DNA from: Dactylis glomerata
Lineage: Eukaryota; Streptophyta; Magnoliopsida; Poales; Poaceae
Length of the DNA: 64,000 nucleotides
Reading direction: 5' to 3'
Assembly (NCBI GenBank): GCA_007115705.1
Contig: QXEO01000235.1
Coordinates: forward strand, 685,537 to 749,536
Each line of letters begins with the position of its first letter. Position 1 is the stretch's first letter. A model generated the notes under the pieces. It had not been told where the DNA came from. It saw only the letters and a list, made by a program, of their open reading frames with translations, and did not search any database. Both the position numbers and the translations under genes were made by a program. Positions 11,880 through 23,971 of the stretch are shown one piece after another.

Positions 11880-13588
11880 TGATGGCTAGTTGATGAAGGA
11901 GATTATTCTTCTTCGTCCCCCAGCAACAGTCCTTGTGCGTGGTGAATGACCAGCCCGTTGGGAACCCCAAGAGGAAGGTATGATGAGTATAGCAGCTGGT
12001 TTTCCCTCAGTTAAGAAACCAAGGTTTAATATCGGTCAGGAGAGGAGAGACAAACGACTGAAGGTGATGCTTGCTAGTTTGCGACAGCTGCGGACAATTT
12101 ATATATGGCGCCTCGTCCAAGCTTTGCTTGCTAGCTGCAACGTGGAACCTGCACACACACAAACAAATACTTTGCTCCCAACTTACGATGAGGTTGTCAA
12201 TCTCACCGGTTTGCTTGAAACAAAGGTTATGAGTGTATCGAGTGGAAAACAGTAAAAGTATGCGAATAAAGTAAACAATGCGAGTAAAGTAAACAGTGCG
12301 AGTAAAGTAAACAGGTGATAGCAATATGATGGAAATAGGACCGGGATCCACAGTTCACTAGTGGTGTCTCTCCATAGATAAAATAACACATGCTGGGTAA
12401 ACAAATTACAGTTGGGCAATTGATAGAATAAAGATAAACGTGATATGTCAAGAAGATCACTATGAGATTTACTCTAGGCATTACAACAAAATACATAGAC
12501 CGCCATCCAACTGCATCTATGACTAATAATCCACTCCCGGGGATATCAATCCGAACACCCCAAAAGTATTAAGTTGCGAACAACAGATAATTGCATTAAG
12601 CAAAGTGTGTAATGTAAACAAAGCATATGCCCTTGAGCATATGAATGTTGTTTTCTCCCTAGTAGCAACAGCACATCTACCACCTTAGAGGTTTCTGTCA
12701 CTCCCCCAGGTGAAATAGAGACATGAACCCACTATCGAGCATAAATACCCCCTCTTGGAGTCACTAGCAACTACTCGGCCAAGATAGCTACTAACAACGG
12801 AGAGCATGCAAGATCATAAACAACATAGAGATAACAAAAGATAATATTCAGTACAGCAACTCAATCATAAACACCAATATTCATCGGATTCCAACAAACC
12901 AAACATGTAGAATTACATAACGGTGATCTCAATCATGTAGGGCAGCTCATGAGATCTAAACATGAAGCACATGGTGGAGAAGACAACCATCTAGCTACTG
13001 CTATAGACCCATAGTCCAAGGTAGACTACTCACTCATCGCTCTGGAGGCAAGCATGGCGATGAAGAAGACCTCCGGTGGTGATTCCCCTCTCCGGCAGGG
13101 TGCCGGGAAGAGCTTCTGGACCCTCCCGATCTTCGGGTCGACGGCGGTGGCGGATCGCGATGTGTTCTGGAAAACTGATCGGGTACTTAGGTTTTTTCCG
13201 TCGGGTGGTCTTTATAGGCGAAGGGGCGATGTCAGAGGAGGAGCCAGGCGCCCTCACGCGGGGCCCACGCGGCCAGGGGGCTGGCCGCGCCACCCCTGCG
13301 TGTGGGGCCCTGGTGGCCCCCCCTCCTACTCTCCTTCAGATCTCTGGAAGCTTCCGGGTAAAATAAGACTTCAGGAACTTGTTTCGTCCAATTCCGAGAA
13401 TATTTCCTGTGTATCACTTCTGAAACACAAAAACAGCAGAAAACAGGAAACTGGTACTGTGGCAACTCGTTAATAGGTTAGTTCCGAAAAATGCATAAAA
13501 GTGCCACTAAGTGTAACGAAACAATAGGCAAATGGTGTAAAAACAAGCATGGAGCATCAAAAATTATAGATACGTTGGAGACGTATCA
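11880..13588 (-). repeat. 5' LTR of copy A (right in the window)
   Basis: Pairs with 4980-6687. It has TG/CA ends on both sides and is followed by TSD tgacc at 13589-13593. The TATA complement is at 13211-13217. This is the transcription-initiating LTR for the minus-strand gag-pro gene. Confidence 0.92.
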
Positions 13589-13593
13589 TGACC

Positions 13594-13914
13594 CTTTGTG
13601 GCTGCAACGTTTCATGTTGCAGGTTTTGACGATAAGAAAGGTACGACAGGGTTACGAGTCTATCCGCAGCATGTTCGCCTGTGGCACATGAAGAAGAAGG
13701 ACTCCATGCTATTTTTTGATTTCGTTGTAAACTCTGAAAGCTTTATGCTATGAGTATTGTAAAGTTTCTTTATGTAATTGCTGGATCATATGATGTAATA
13801 AAATGACATTTGTTTCTTGATATTACATCTTAAACTGTGTGTGCTAGCGTTTGATCCAGGGACTAGCACTGAAAAGCACAGGGATCTTCATCTTTAAAAG
13901 GTGAGGTCACTACA
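13594..13914 (+). repeat. 5' LTR of the LARD-like element, second segment
   Basis: Aligns with 20878-21196 of the 3' LTR. It is the end of the LTR displaced by copy A. It ends CACTACA, two bases before the primer-binding site. Confidence 0.9.
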
Positions 13915-13916
13915 GA

Positions 13917-13928
13917 TGGTATCAGAGC
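13917..13928 (+). other. Primer-binding site for initiator tRNA-Met, LARD-like element
   Basis: TGGTATCAGAGC, complementary to the 3' end of plant initiator tRNA-Met, starts two bases after the LTR end. It fixes the plus-strand orientation of this element. Confidence 0.85.
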
Positions 13929-14440
13929 ATTGTGTTGCCCTTAGGTTCGTGACCCTAGGACTGGACAAAGACCCCTTAGAAATGTAGGAGTCGCCTTATT
14001 TCTAAGTTAAAAATTTACACAGTCATTACCTCGTAAACTCTTCCCTTAGTCATTTTCGTCTCTACTTCTCCTCATTCCAACTCAAGACAAAGAGCTTCAA
14101 CTTCAACAACTCAAAGGACTTTAAGATCCACCCACCTCTATCATCAAAGGAAGCAAATTGAAGAAGTCTAGAATAAGAAGTCTATGCATCAATAGTTCTA
14201 GGACTTAGAAATTCTTATGAAGGACCTTGATAACAATAGAACTGTTTTGCAAACGACGAGCTACTTGCCCAAATCAAGGAGAAGGTATTCTAAGAACAAG
14301 AAGAGAAGTTCATGTTCAAGATGAGCAAAAGAAGATGAGAGAGATTAGGAAGTACCCTAGAATTTAAAAATTTATCCAAGTTATACCTTCTTGTTATAGT
14401 ATTCTTTCACTACTTATTCCGTTGTTTTAAAATCTTTTAG

Positions 14441-14963
14441 ATGGCCATCATCAACGAATCCGTCAAGAAAGGACCCATGATGACCATGACCCTGAAGTGT
14501 GAGACTGAATTTCCCAAAGCATTGAAGAACCTCATGTTAAGCATGGGAATGCAAGGAGAAGCTGTCTACAAGGGATTTCCCGTGATTGATGAAGGTCAAG
14601 AGTGTTGGTGGGTACAACTCCACCTATACAAGAACAAAGAAGATGACCACAAGAAGATGGGACTCTGGATGTTCACCAACTCCGAGATGTATCCATCATT
14701 CTTTGACTCTGCAAGATGTGCTGCATGGAAAGCTATAAAAGAACTTGGAGAGAGACTCAAGTGGAGACTTTATAATACTCAGAAGGACCTCAAAGAAGAA
14801 GAAAAAGGATACTACTGAACTGAAGGAAACCATAAGCCAACTTCAAGGTAACATGGTAGAACTTGCATTCAAGCTTAGTGTTCAAGATGATCTCAACATC
14901 ACCAAGGATGATCAGATTGCAGCTTTGAAGAAGCAGATAGACCAAAACAATGGATCTGTCTGA
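14441..14963 (+). pseudogene. LARD-encoded Gag-like protein with C-terminal coiled coil, frameshifted
   Basis: The ATG at 14441 opens a 125-codon frame (MAIINESVKKGPMMTM) that ends at 14818. A second frame, overlapping from 14745, continues with a lysine run and a heptad-like region (TISQLQGN, DDQIAALKKQID) to 14963. The switch falls near 14795 in a run of A and G, which fits a 1-bp indel breaking one original gene. The N-terminal part has a compact Trp/Tyr-rich segment (ECWWVQLHLYKN) that I cannot place in a named family. As the first gene after the PBS it takes the Gag position. About 280 bp of non-coding DNA with an AATAAA-like sequence follows. Confidence 0.55.
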
Positions 14964-15244
14964 AAAGGGACCAAGAAGCTTTAGTTGGACCTCCACTTAA
15001 AGACTTTTAATAAGCGACACCGTTGTAATAAATGTTTATGATCATACCGACTTGTGGAATGATTGTACTTTTCGTTTGTATTAAAACTTGATTGCTTAAT
15101 GAGTTGAATGCTTGCTGAATGTTTATTGATTGTAAGGTGACTGCCTTGAATTGTTGTTAACTGGTAGGAACATTCTTTAGAGTTTTCCACTCTATTCTTC
15201 TCCCTGTTAAAAAAAACCTAAACCCTACCCGAAAACTTAAACAG

Positions 15245-16039
15245 ATGTGTCGTCAAAGCCAGAACAGCCTCAACAACTCTCATATGGACTTAGTGATGCA
15301 GAGGATGATAGAGATGCATACCCAATTGACTCAAGTGGTAACCCAAAATATGATCAGCAGCAAGAGCAATGAGTTACCCCCAGGAGTGCAACAACTGCTA
15401 GATGCACATACTCACATTGTGCAAATGGCGTCTTGGATCATGACTAACAACAACAACAACGCATCACCAAGTGATCCAAGCAATGACAAGCCCGAAGAAC
15501 ATGTTGTGACAAGAAACCAAGCTTGCAAATTCTGTGGAGATATAGGACATATATCTAAGGACTGCGAGGAGCAATGCCATAACTGTGGAAGAGATCATAG
15601 TAATGAAGAATGCCGCTTGTCGAGGGTTACGTGTCTTTTGTGTGAAGGAACAGATCACGTCCTCGCAGAATGTCATCTCTACGCTACGGTGAATGAAGTG
15701 AATCAACAAGCCAAGCAGAAGTTACATCACTCACTCGGGAAAGCAGGTGCTGAATTCGAGCCCAAGGAGCCGAAATATTTTGTCACCACCAAGAGAAACA
15801 ACCCGAGCGAAAGACTACGAGTAACCAAAAATAACCGCAAGAAGAGGGAAAGATTTCCCACAATCATGATGGAGTATGAGAAGCAAGAATTGGAAGATCT
15901 TCTAGCCCTGGAGAAGCCAAAGAAGAAGAAAGGTATCATCCAAGTAGGAAAGGATCTCAGCCTTGTCACTTGTTACAAATGTGGCGACAAAGGACATTAT
16001 GCAAATAAGTGTCCTGAGAAGTACCCAGAGTGCCAGTAA
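15245..16039 (+). CDS. LARD-encoded nucleic-acid-binding protein with four CCHC zinc knuckles
   Basis: The 264-aa frame starts at MCRQSQNSLN. Zinc knuckles are at C94-C107 (CX2CX4HX4C), C111-C123 (CX2CX3HX4C), C130-C143 and C243-C256. A Lys/Arg-rich stretch (about 184-230, KKRERF, KPKKKKG) separates the third and fourth. Such knuckles bind RNA or single-stranded DNA and usually sit at the C-terminus of Gag as nucleocapsid, normally one or two of them. No protease follows. Residues 60-82 are low complexity (Asn, Ser, Pro). The frame is intact, in contrast to the broken upstream gene. It may package the element's RNA, but that is inference. Confidence 0.75.
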   Translation: MCRQSQNSLNNSHMDLVMQRMIEMHTQLTQVVTQNMISSKSNELPPGVQQLLDAHTHIVQMASWIMTNNNNNASPSDPSNDKPEEHVVTRNQACKFCGDIGHISKDCEEQCHNCGRDHSNEECRLSRVTCLLCEGTDHVLAECHLYATVNEVNQQAKQKLHHSLGKAGAEFEPKEPKYFVTTKRNNPSERLRVTKNNRKKRERFPTIMMEYEKQELEDLLALEKPKKKKGIIQVGKDLSLVTCYKCGDKGHYANKCPEKYPECQ

Positions 16040-17317
16040 ATAAGGACAACTGAAGCATGACACACTATAGTGGGATATGATGGCACATCGATGAGCAACC
16101 AACATAGAAGATGTCGTATGCAGCTGCTGTTTTATAATAAATGTCATAAGGATTTGTAAGGAGTGAAATAATAGACTATGTGGTGTGGGTAGTACTCTCA
16201 TGATGTAATAGGTGGAATGAAAATCTTCATGTATCTTTCAAATCAATCTTTTATGCAAATCTCGCTCTAGTAATGTTATCATTGCCCATAATATGAAGTT
16301 GTATGGAAAGCAAATTTCGCCACGGAAAAGATCAATGAAGGATTCTACCACTTGAGAGATAATACCATATAGGAGTTTTCACGCAAACAATAGCCCAGGA
16401 CTCGATAGAAGTTTCAAAAAAAATGTGTGCCTAATGGACTCGAACAATGGTTCAATCTCCATGAAAGTTGTTTTATCAAACTAGTGAGGTTGACCAAGAG
16501 TTAGTGTACGAGATGTACCAAACTGAAATACAAGGTAACGATTGGGTGCGTTATGGATTGGCCCCCATGACGACTACTCAAATTGTTCACTCTTGATATG
16601 AGGAATGGTAAATCTAGAGAGACATACCTACAAGAGAGACGACGTCGTTAAGCCTGAACCTTAGGAGGATAAGATACTATACCCTTATAAAAGGCAAGTG
16701 TTGCCAATACATAGGAATCCGGTGAGGATGAACCACAAGCTTACCGTTGAAGAAGACTTGCAATGGAAGATGTTTTGCCAACCTGGATAACTCTGTTGGA
16801 ACCGAAAGTGCTTACAAAGGAATGAACTATAAGATGAAGGACCACCAAGGATGTCGACTGAGAGGATGAAATAAAGACAGGAGACCCCTTAACTTGGTCT
16901 TCTGATTGACCCAAAGAGTGACTCTTCAGTGTCCAAAGTAGTTCAATAGAACCGAAGAGTGACTCCTCAATATCCAAAGTAGTTCAACAACTACCCCACC
17001 GGATAGAAGCTCTACAAGGGAGCAAGGTATTGCCCAAGCAACCCTTGAGGAAGATTGATACCCAAGCTTGTGAATAGACACCCACCTATGGGAAATGAAG
17101 ATGAAGACCATCTAGGGATTCAAAGGACGACCCAGTGTCAAGCCAAAAGATGACCTAGTGCCAAGTCAACACCAAGGTGTTTCTGATTAAACCAAAAGAT
17201 CTAGACCACCTACAAAAGTTTCTTTTAAGGGTGGTAGCCACCTAGATAACCCTAAACCCTACTTTCTTTCTAGCCTCTCCAAATCTCGGGACGAGATTTC
17301 TTTTAAGGGTGGTAGTC
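16040..17317 (+). other. 3' internal region of the LARD-like element, with polypurine tract
   Basis: About 1.3 kb hold no supported gene. A near-tandem duplication built on CCAAAGTAGTTCAA lies around 16910-16990. Just before the 3' LTR the tract AAGGGTGGTAG (17305-17315) follows CGAGATTTCTTTT; this is a chromovirus-like PPT context and the probable plus-strand primer. Confidence 0.6.
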
Positions 17318-20300
17318 TGTAACATCCCAAGATTTTATCAAATTTTGGGGGAATTTTCATTTTGTTTTTATTTTGCTTGAGTTGATTGAAAATTTACAAG
17401 GATTTAAAACTTTTGGGTTATTTAAAAGCCTTATTAGAAAACTATCTCAAACTTTCTAAAATTCTTGAAGATCTTCTTTGAGAAAAACCTAGAATCAAAA
17501 TATTATTTTCTTTCAATTATTCAAACCTATGCAAGCTTGCTTGCAAAGGGTTGAATAACAAAGGTGTTGTATGTGCTAAAGATTTCATTTTCAAAACTAA
17601 GTTTGAAAGTTATTCAAAACATTATTTTATAAAGTATTTATTCTCCTATTTTCAAAGAGTTATTTTTCCAAATCCTAATTCATATTTCATGTCATGCAAG
17701 CAAAGTTTCTTTGCTTAAATATAATGATTTATTCAAAAAAAAAACATATTTTATTTTGAAAACTTGTTTATTACTGTTTTAAAACGTTGAGTTGAATATT
17801 TGGATAATATGGGAATTTGTTTGAATCAATTTGAAACAAATTGCAAAGAATTTGAATTAAAATAGAATTCAGAAAATTAGAAAAGGGAAAAGAAAATCAG
17901 AAAAGGAATAAAAGGCCGTCGGGGACCTATTCGGCCCAGCTCCGAATCCAGCCCACAGCCCACCCAGGGGATTTCCCGAACCGGTACGCTCCTCCTCTTC
18001 TCTCTCTCTCGCTGATGTCTGGGGCCCGCGTGACTGACTCTCCTTCTTCCTCTGGCAGCGGACCAGGACGAGCCCGACGCCCCCACCGTCGATCTCCACC
18101 CCGAACCCTAACCCTACCCCCTCCCGCAAGGCATCGGTCGCCTATAAAAAGCCTGGGACCTCCTCTCCCCTCCCTTTTCCTCTCTCTCGCGAAAGACCTC
18201 ACCAGTCCGATGAATTTCTCGTCGAACTCCTGCAGACGCTGCCACCTCCGATCGTCGATTCCGACGAGGACCGGTACTCCAGCGCCCCCCTTCTTCCCCC
18301 AAGCTTCTTCCTCTGCTCAGGCGCTCCTCCTGATATTTTTGTTCTGCTCAATTTCGTTCTAGATCAAGCTAGCCACCTCGAACCCGAAGCACACCGGCGC
18401 CATCTATGCTCCGGCTGCCTCTCCGCGCAAGTCCGGGACGCAATCGAGTGCGTCGACCACACACCCAAGCTCGCCGAGTCGCACTGACCTCCGTCCGCGT
18501 CTTCACTAGCACTAGAACCCACCGGAGCATCTCCGGAGCTCGGTCCCTGCACGTGCTCGCCGGTGATTGCTCGCCGGAGACCTAACCCTAGCAGGTAACC
18601 CTCTCCCTTTTGATCCCAACCGTCAGATCTGAATCCAGTGATCCAGATTGGATCACTTAACGAAGGGGTACGGGCCAATATAAACCATCGAATCATCATA
18701 AGATCTAACGGCCTAAAACGGTGATCCAACCGAACCGGTACCGGCGAATCACAGAGTGCCACGTGTCGGCTCTAGGTTTAAACAGATACAAATTAGAAAT
18801 TTCAGATCTGAATTTAGTTGAATCTTGCATAAATCATATCTTTTGATCCACTGATCCAAAAATTGCGAATAATATTTCCCTGAACTCCAAAAAATGTGTA
18901 GAACACAATTCGGAAATAAAATCTCACTTTCCAACTATTCGAAAACATTCAAATTTAAATATGAGAGTTTGAGTGTTTTTGATATAGTTCAAAATCTATA
19001 AATCCTTTTCAGTTGATTCTTTTTGCAATAGGATCATATTGTTGTCCTCTGTCCAGTAGAACTACTGCACAAATTATTTGGACCAATTTTATCAAGTATT
19101 CAAATTCAAATGAGGATTTGAGTATTTGAGTATTTTTCCTCTAGATTTAATTCTAGAAATATTTTAGGCATAATCCTTTTGCAAAATTGATTATCTTGAT
19201 AATAGAAAACCACTAGAATACTTCACACACATTTTTCACACTTTTCCAAGAGTCAACTCCATTAGTTCATCTTTTTGCAAAATATAGTGGTGTTATATGA
19301 GCACCTTGCAAATATCAAGTCCCAATTTCCTATCATGCACTTTGTGCTATTTGACTTTGTTCCACCTTGCAAAGGTGTGAATAATCCTAAGTCCTAAATA
19401 ACCATCCCATTCTACCATGACTTAGTAAAAATCTACTCTCTATTCTTACCCAAGTGCAAAACTATCAATTCCCTCTTACCCAAAATTCTTCTAAGTATTT
19501 TGACTACCCCCTCCAACACTATGACATAGAAGTTTCCCCATATCAAGGAGTTGAAGAGAAGACAAGGAGTTGAAGGCAAAATAAGAAGTTGAAGAGAAGA
19601 CAAGGAGTTGAAGTCAAAAGAAGAAGATCAAGAGAAGAGAGCCCCAAGTCAAGAAGATGAAAGTGTTAGACCTCATGACTTAGAAATTTTTCATCCAACT
19701 TCTCAAACCAAGCCTAATATCTCCCTTAAGCTATTTTGCTAAGTGTTTGACACTTCTTAAACAAATTATAAAACCCCATCAATCTTTAAGTCCTTGACTT
19801 AGCCATTCTCTCCATCCATATCAAGTCAACTTCATGCCCCAATCTTTTGTCCAATTATCACTAAGACAACTGAAGACTAAGCTAAGACAAATAAACACTT
19901 GTGTTGTCTTGTTGATTATGTTGCTTTGAATGGTGTGTTTATGTTGTGTTACTTTCTATCTTATAGTTGTAAAGAGAGCCACGTGTGTTGAATAAGTGAA
20001 GTACAATCTTCAGAAATTTCTAAGGCAAGTGTCACTCTTGTTCATAAAATTCCCAATGATGTTTTACTATGCATGTAGAGTTTCCTTTTCTTTTAATAAT
20101 ATGCATGTTTAGATTGGTATGCTTGCTATCTCCTATTTTGGATTTCCTGATTTACCTGTTAGAGGAAACACCGTAAGTGTAGATTGCTTAGTTGTGCTAT
20201 AGAATTCATGGTTGGGATTCCACATGTTCTTTTATTAAGGATGAAAACTATGTTTTGCAAAAACTAAGAAAACAACTAAGTTAATGAAACACCTGGGTGG

Positions 20301-21196
20301 AAATTGGTAAGATGGATTTATGTTGAGTGGTTACACCGGAGCCATCTCTATGGCGGTCGTGTGTATCTCACTTGTGGACGGCCACCCAGGAACAAAGAGA
20401 TTGGAGACGTTCAAGTCGTGAAGCTTCCAGTGCAACCACGAGTCATATGGGCTCTGTCTTGACTAACTAAGTTGCAAGAACTCAGCCAGACGGACAGAGG
20501 GTGGTAGTGATTTGTAGGATGGAACGCGTCCGGGTTGGTCTGAGGGATTGCTTCTGAAAAGTATCGTCTTAGTCTTCACTTGGCCATTTGAGCAAAATGA
20601 GCGTCATGGTAAAAGAGGTTGACTGAGTCTTGTGGGAAAAGTGCACCACCTCTGCAGAGGGTTAAAAACTAAGTACTTAGCCACCTGGTGGATTCCAGTG
20701 TGTCCAATAGTGTTTTAAAAGAGGAATACGATCTTTTGAAAAGTAGGATAAACAATTGCTTTTCTGCAAGCTTAGCCTGAAGATCCACTTAGCCAAATAT
20801 TCATGTAAGTGTTAGGACTCCATTTGTGTCCACCAAAAAGTGACATCTTGCCAATACAATTCAAATGTATTGACCCTTTGTGGCTGCAACGTTTCATGTT
20901 GCAGGTTTTGACGATAAGAAAGGTACGACAGGGTTACGAGTCTATCCGCAGCATGTTCGCCTGTGGCACATGAAGAAGAAGGACTCCATGCTATTTTTTG
21001 ATTTCGTTGTAAACTCTGAAAGCTTTATGCTATGAGTATTGTAAAGTTTCTTTATGTAATTGCTGGATCATGCGATGTAATAAAATGACCTTTATTTCTT
21101 GATATTACATCTTAAACTGTGTGTGCTAGCGTTTGATTCAGGGACTAGCACTGAAAAGCACAGGGATCGTCATATTTAAAAGGTGAGGTCACTACA
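17318..21196 (+). repeat. 3' LTR of the LARD-like element
   Basis: A 3879-bp LTR from TGTAACATCC to CACTACA, followed by TSD tggtg. It lacks 169 bp present at 4619-4787 of the 5' LTR. The joint falls in AGCCACCTGG, with CA microhomology at the borders. It is otherwise collinear with only scattered substitutions. A GC-rich leader region (about 17920-18600) opens short frames on both strands that I regard as LTR sequence. Confidence 0.92.
18143..18150 (+). promoter_or_regulatory. TATA box of the LARD 3' LTR
   Basis: TATAAAAA, equivalent to 2089-2096. From this LTR, transcription would read outward into the Sirevirus RT region. Confidence 0.55.
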
Positions 21197-21201
21197 TGGT
21201 G

Positions 21202-23033
21202 ATTCTTCACCAATGGTAGATCAAGGCCAAGCTCAAGATGATGAGCATGCTCATGTTGATGATCAAGCTCAAGTTGAAGGTCAAGGCGAGAACCAAAATG
21301 GTGGTGATGACCAAGTAGCTTCTCAAGAGTCTTTTGAAGAAGCTCAAGCTCGTCGTGCAAGGAAAGTGGAAGAGGCTCTTCGCAAGGGGAGCCATACCTT
21401 GGATAGTGTGATTGGAAGTGTGAGGAAATGGGTTTTTACAAGAAGACAATGAGCCAACTTTAGTATCCATCATGCCTTCGTCTCTTGTGTGGAACCCCAA
21501 AAGGTGTTTGAGGCACTTGAAGACCCGGATTGGGTAGAAGCTATGCACGAAAAACTCAACATTTTCAAGCGCAACAAAGTTTGGTCTTTGGTGGAGAAGC
21601 CCAAGGATTGCCGCAACGTCATCGGAACCAAGTGGGTGTTCAAGAACAAACAAGACGCCAATGGGATCGTTGTGAGGAATAAGGCTCGCTTGGTTGCTCA
21701 AGGATACTCTCAAGTTGAAGGCATTGCCTATGGGGAGACCTACGCTCCCGTGGCTCGCCTTGAGTCAATCTGTATCCTCCTTGCTTATGCTTCTCACCAC
21801 AATTTTAAGTTGCATCAAATGGATGTGAAGAGTGCTTTTCTCAATGGTACTCTTCATGAATTAGTATATGTAAAGCAACCCCCGGGCTTTGAGGACCCTC
21901 ATTTCCCAAACCATGTCTACAAACTCGATAAGGCGCTCTATGGCCTTAAACAAGCCCCACGTGCGTGGTATGAGCATCTTAAAGAGTTACTAGTAGATCA
22001 TGGTTTTGAAATAGGGCTCATTGATCCAACTCTTTTTACTAAGAAGGTCAATGGGGAGGTTTTCATTTGCCAAATTTATGTAGACGATATCATCTTTGGC
22101 TCTTCTAACAAAATCTTCAATGATGAATTTGCAAAGCTAATGACAGACAAATTCGAGATGTCCATGATGGGAGAGTTGAAATTCTTTCTTGGCTTTGAAG
22201 TTCGGCAATTGAGAGGTGGGACCTTCATCAATCAAGCCAAGTATATCTAAGACATGCTCAAGAAATTCAACATGGACTCCGGAGTTAAGGGAGCCAAAAC
22301 CCCCATGCCGACTAAGGTTACTCTTGATCTCGATCCTAATGGTAAAGAGGTGGATCAAAAGCTTTACCATTCTATGATTAGCTCGTTACTCTATCTTTGC
22401 GCATCTAGACCCGATATCATGCTTAGTGTGGGAATGTGTGCACGATACCAAGCTGCCCCAAAGGAAAGCCATTTGATGGTTGTGAAAAGAATCTTTCGAT
22501 ATTTGATTCATACCCCAACTTTTGGCCTTTGGTACCCGAAGGGATCAAGCTTCGAGCTTGTTGGGTACTCAGATTCCGATTGGGCGGGAGACAAAGTGGA
22601 TAGGAAATCAACTTCCGGGGCTTGCCAATTTCTTGGTAGGTCCTTGGTTAGTTGGTCTTCCAAGAAGCAAAATTGCGTGTCTCTCACCACCGCCGAAGCC
22701 GAGTATGTGTCCGCGGCAAGTTGTTATGCTCAACTCCTTTGGATGAGGCAAACGTTGAAGGACTATGGAGTTCATTGCGACAAGATTCCACTCTTGTGTG
22801 ACAATGAGAGTGCCATCAAGATTGCTCATAATCCGGTTCAACACAACAAGACGAAGCACATTGAGATCCGGCATCACTTCATCCGGGACCACATCAATCG
22901 AGGTGATATTAACCTATCTTATGTAGGCACAAATGATCAACTCGCCAACATCTTCACGAAGCCCCTTGATGAAGCAAGATTCCGAGAGTTGAGGCATGAG
23001 TTGAATATCATTGATTCTTGCAATGTGGCTTGA
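21202..23033 (+). pseudogene. copia pol fragment: reverse transcriptase and RNase H
   Basis: This continues the frame broken at 1269. After an acidic linker comes the RT: KWVFKNK, KARLVAQGYSQ, MDVKSAFLNG, the catalytic YVDD (residues 197-200 counted from 21489) and FFLGFEV. RNase H follows with YSDSDWAGD, STSG, TAEAEY, CDNESAI and the conserved HIEIRHHFIRD. Two in-frame stops interrupt it: TGA at 21450-21452 before the RT, and TAA at 22248-22250 between RT and the connection domain. The enzyme would copy element RNA into DNA; this copy cannot. The gene ends at TGA 23031-23033. Confidence 0.92.
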
Positions 23034-23644
23034 AAGTGTGCACTCATTCCCATACGATAGCACATGTTCTAATCTAGATGTGGGTATGGATATAGGGGGA
23101 GTGCGGTCCTAATTAATTGGACTATCCCTCCCCCCATAATGCTGAAAGTAATGAAATCATTCTCTTAATATCATTTTGTGATATGTGAGCTTCAATGATG
23201 AGTATTGGTTATGGACCCAAGATATATCTTCGCGGTTTAATGCCAAAACACTCATATATGGTGGCTTCGGCCACCGACCTCTTCCTTTAAAGAGTTAATT
23301 CCTTGAAAATATTTTTGAGTTTTATTGAGCCTTCTTTGGTTTGTTGCTCTTTGATATGGGAAGGCACTTATGTTGGCTTTTACCAAGTCGTTTTGTTGTT
23401 TCTTGCAACATTAAGTGCCGAGAACCACTCCATGCTTGTTTGTCTATCCTAAGCCCCCATCGTCTCCCAAACTCTTCTTTCTAACACACAAGTCAACCTC
23501 TTGGTTTACCTTGGTTCTTGATGAGATGGCCGGACTTTCCTTGTGCAAGTGATAGAATTTTTCCAAAGGGTGGAAACCCTTATTTCCTTAGCAAAATTTC
23601 TTGCTTCCATGTACTTCCACTAAGTGGTGCACTTCCCAGTACAT
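23034..23644 (+). other. Spacer between pol and the third gene of the Sirevirus
   Basis: About 600 bp without a gene. It contains an early PPT-like tract (AGGGGGA, 23094-23100) shortly after the pol stop. No other feature is supported. Confidence 0.5.
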
Positions 23645-23788
23645 GGGGCGGAAATTTTCCCTGGAAATTTGGGCAGAAACATTAAATTTCCACCCCCGGA
23701 AATTCCATCACTTACCCTGGAAATTTCGGGGGCCGGAAATTCCGCCCCAGGGCCGGAATTTCTGCCCCCAGCGGTTAGCCTATAAAAG
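23645..23788 (+). promoter_or_regulatory. Putative internal promoter: palindromic GGAAATTTCC-type repeats plus TATA box
   Basis: At least five imperfect copies of the palindromic core GGAAATTTCC / GGCCGGAAATTCC lie between 23645 and 23765. TATAAAAG follows at 23781-23788, with a CT-rich leader after it. The same order (repeats, then TATAAATA at 26930) occurs in this element's own LTR promoter. The first ATG downstream, 23972, is the start proposed for the third gene. This reads as a second promoter driving that gene; the role is inferred from the likeness to the LTR. Confidence 0.5.
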
Positions 23789-23971
23789 CAGGGGGCCGGG
23801 GTGAAGATACCCCTTGGCATCTTCTTCCACCCCCGACCTCCTCTCTCCAAACCATCGTCGCCACCTCCTCAAGCCCCTCTCCGGCGACTCCCTAGCCGCC
23901 GGAATCTCTGGATATAGCCGGCCCGTGCTCTTCTCGACGTGGGGAGTCTCTTCCTCCACGTCATTTTCACC

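Larger units (their letters stand above)
4980..13588 (-). mobile_element. Athila-like gag-protease-only LTR element, copy A
   Basis: The element runs from TGATGGCTAG to GACGTATCA between TSDs tgacc (4975-4979 and 13589-13593). LTRs of 1708 and 1709 bp enclose a 5.2 kb internal region. It is oriented on the minus strand: PBS next to the right LTR, PPT next to the left LTR, gag-pro between. The LTRs differ at roughly 20 positions by eye, about 1.2%, so this is the youngest layer of the nest. RT, RNase H and integrase are absent without trace of truncation, and the same layout recurs in copies B and C. Sabrina-type Triticeae elements look like this; the name is a suggestion. Confidence 0.92.
1270..21196 (+). 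mobile_element. LARD-like non-autonomous LTR retrotransposon inserted in the Sirevirus pol
   Basis: The element starts TGTAACATCC and ends CACTACA, flanked by 5-bp TSDs tggtg at 1265-1269 and 21197-21201. LTRs are about 4.03 kb (5', after removing the nested insertion) and 3.88 kb (3'). The internal region is about 3.4 kb. The primer site matches initiator tRNA-Met and a purine tract precedes the 3' LTR. No protease, RT, RNase H or integrase is seen. Very long LTRs with a ~3.5 kb internal region match the published LARD class of Triticeae (Sukkula-type); the family name is an inference. Confidence 0.85.

Noticed and set aside
21207..21713. Minus-strand frame of 168 codons
   Set aside because: Antisense to the copia linker and RT, whose motifs are clear on the plus strand.
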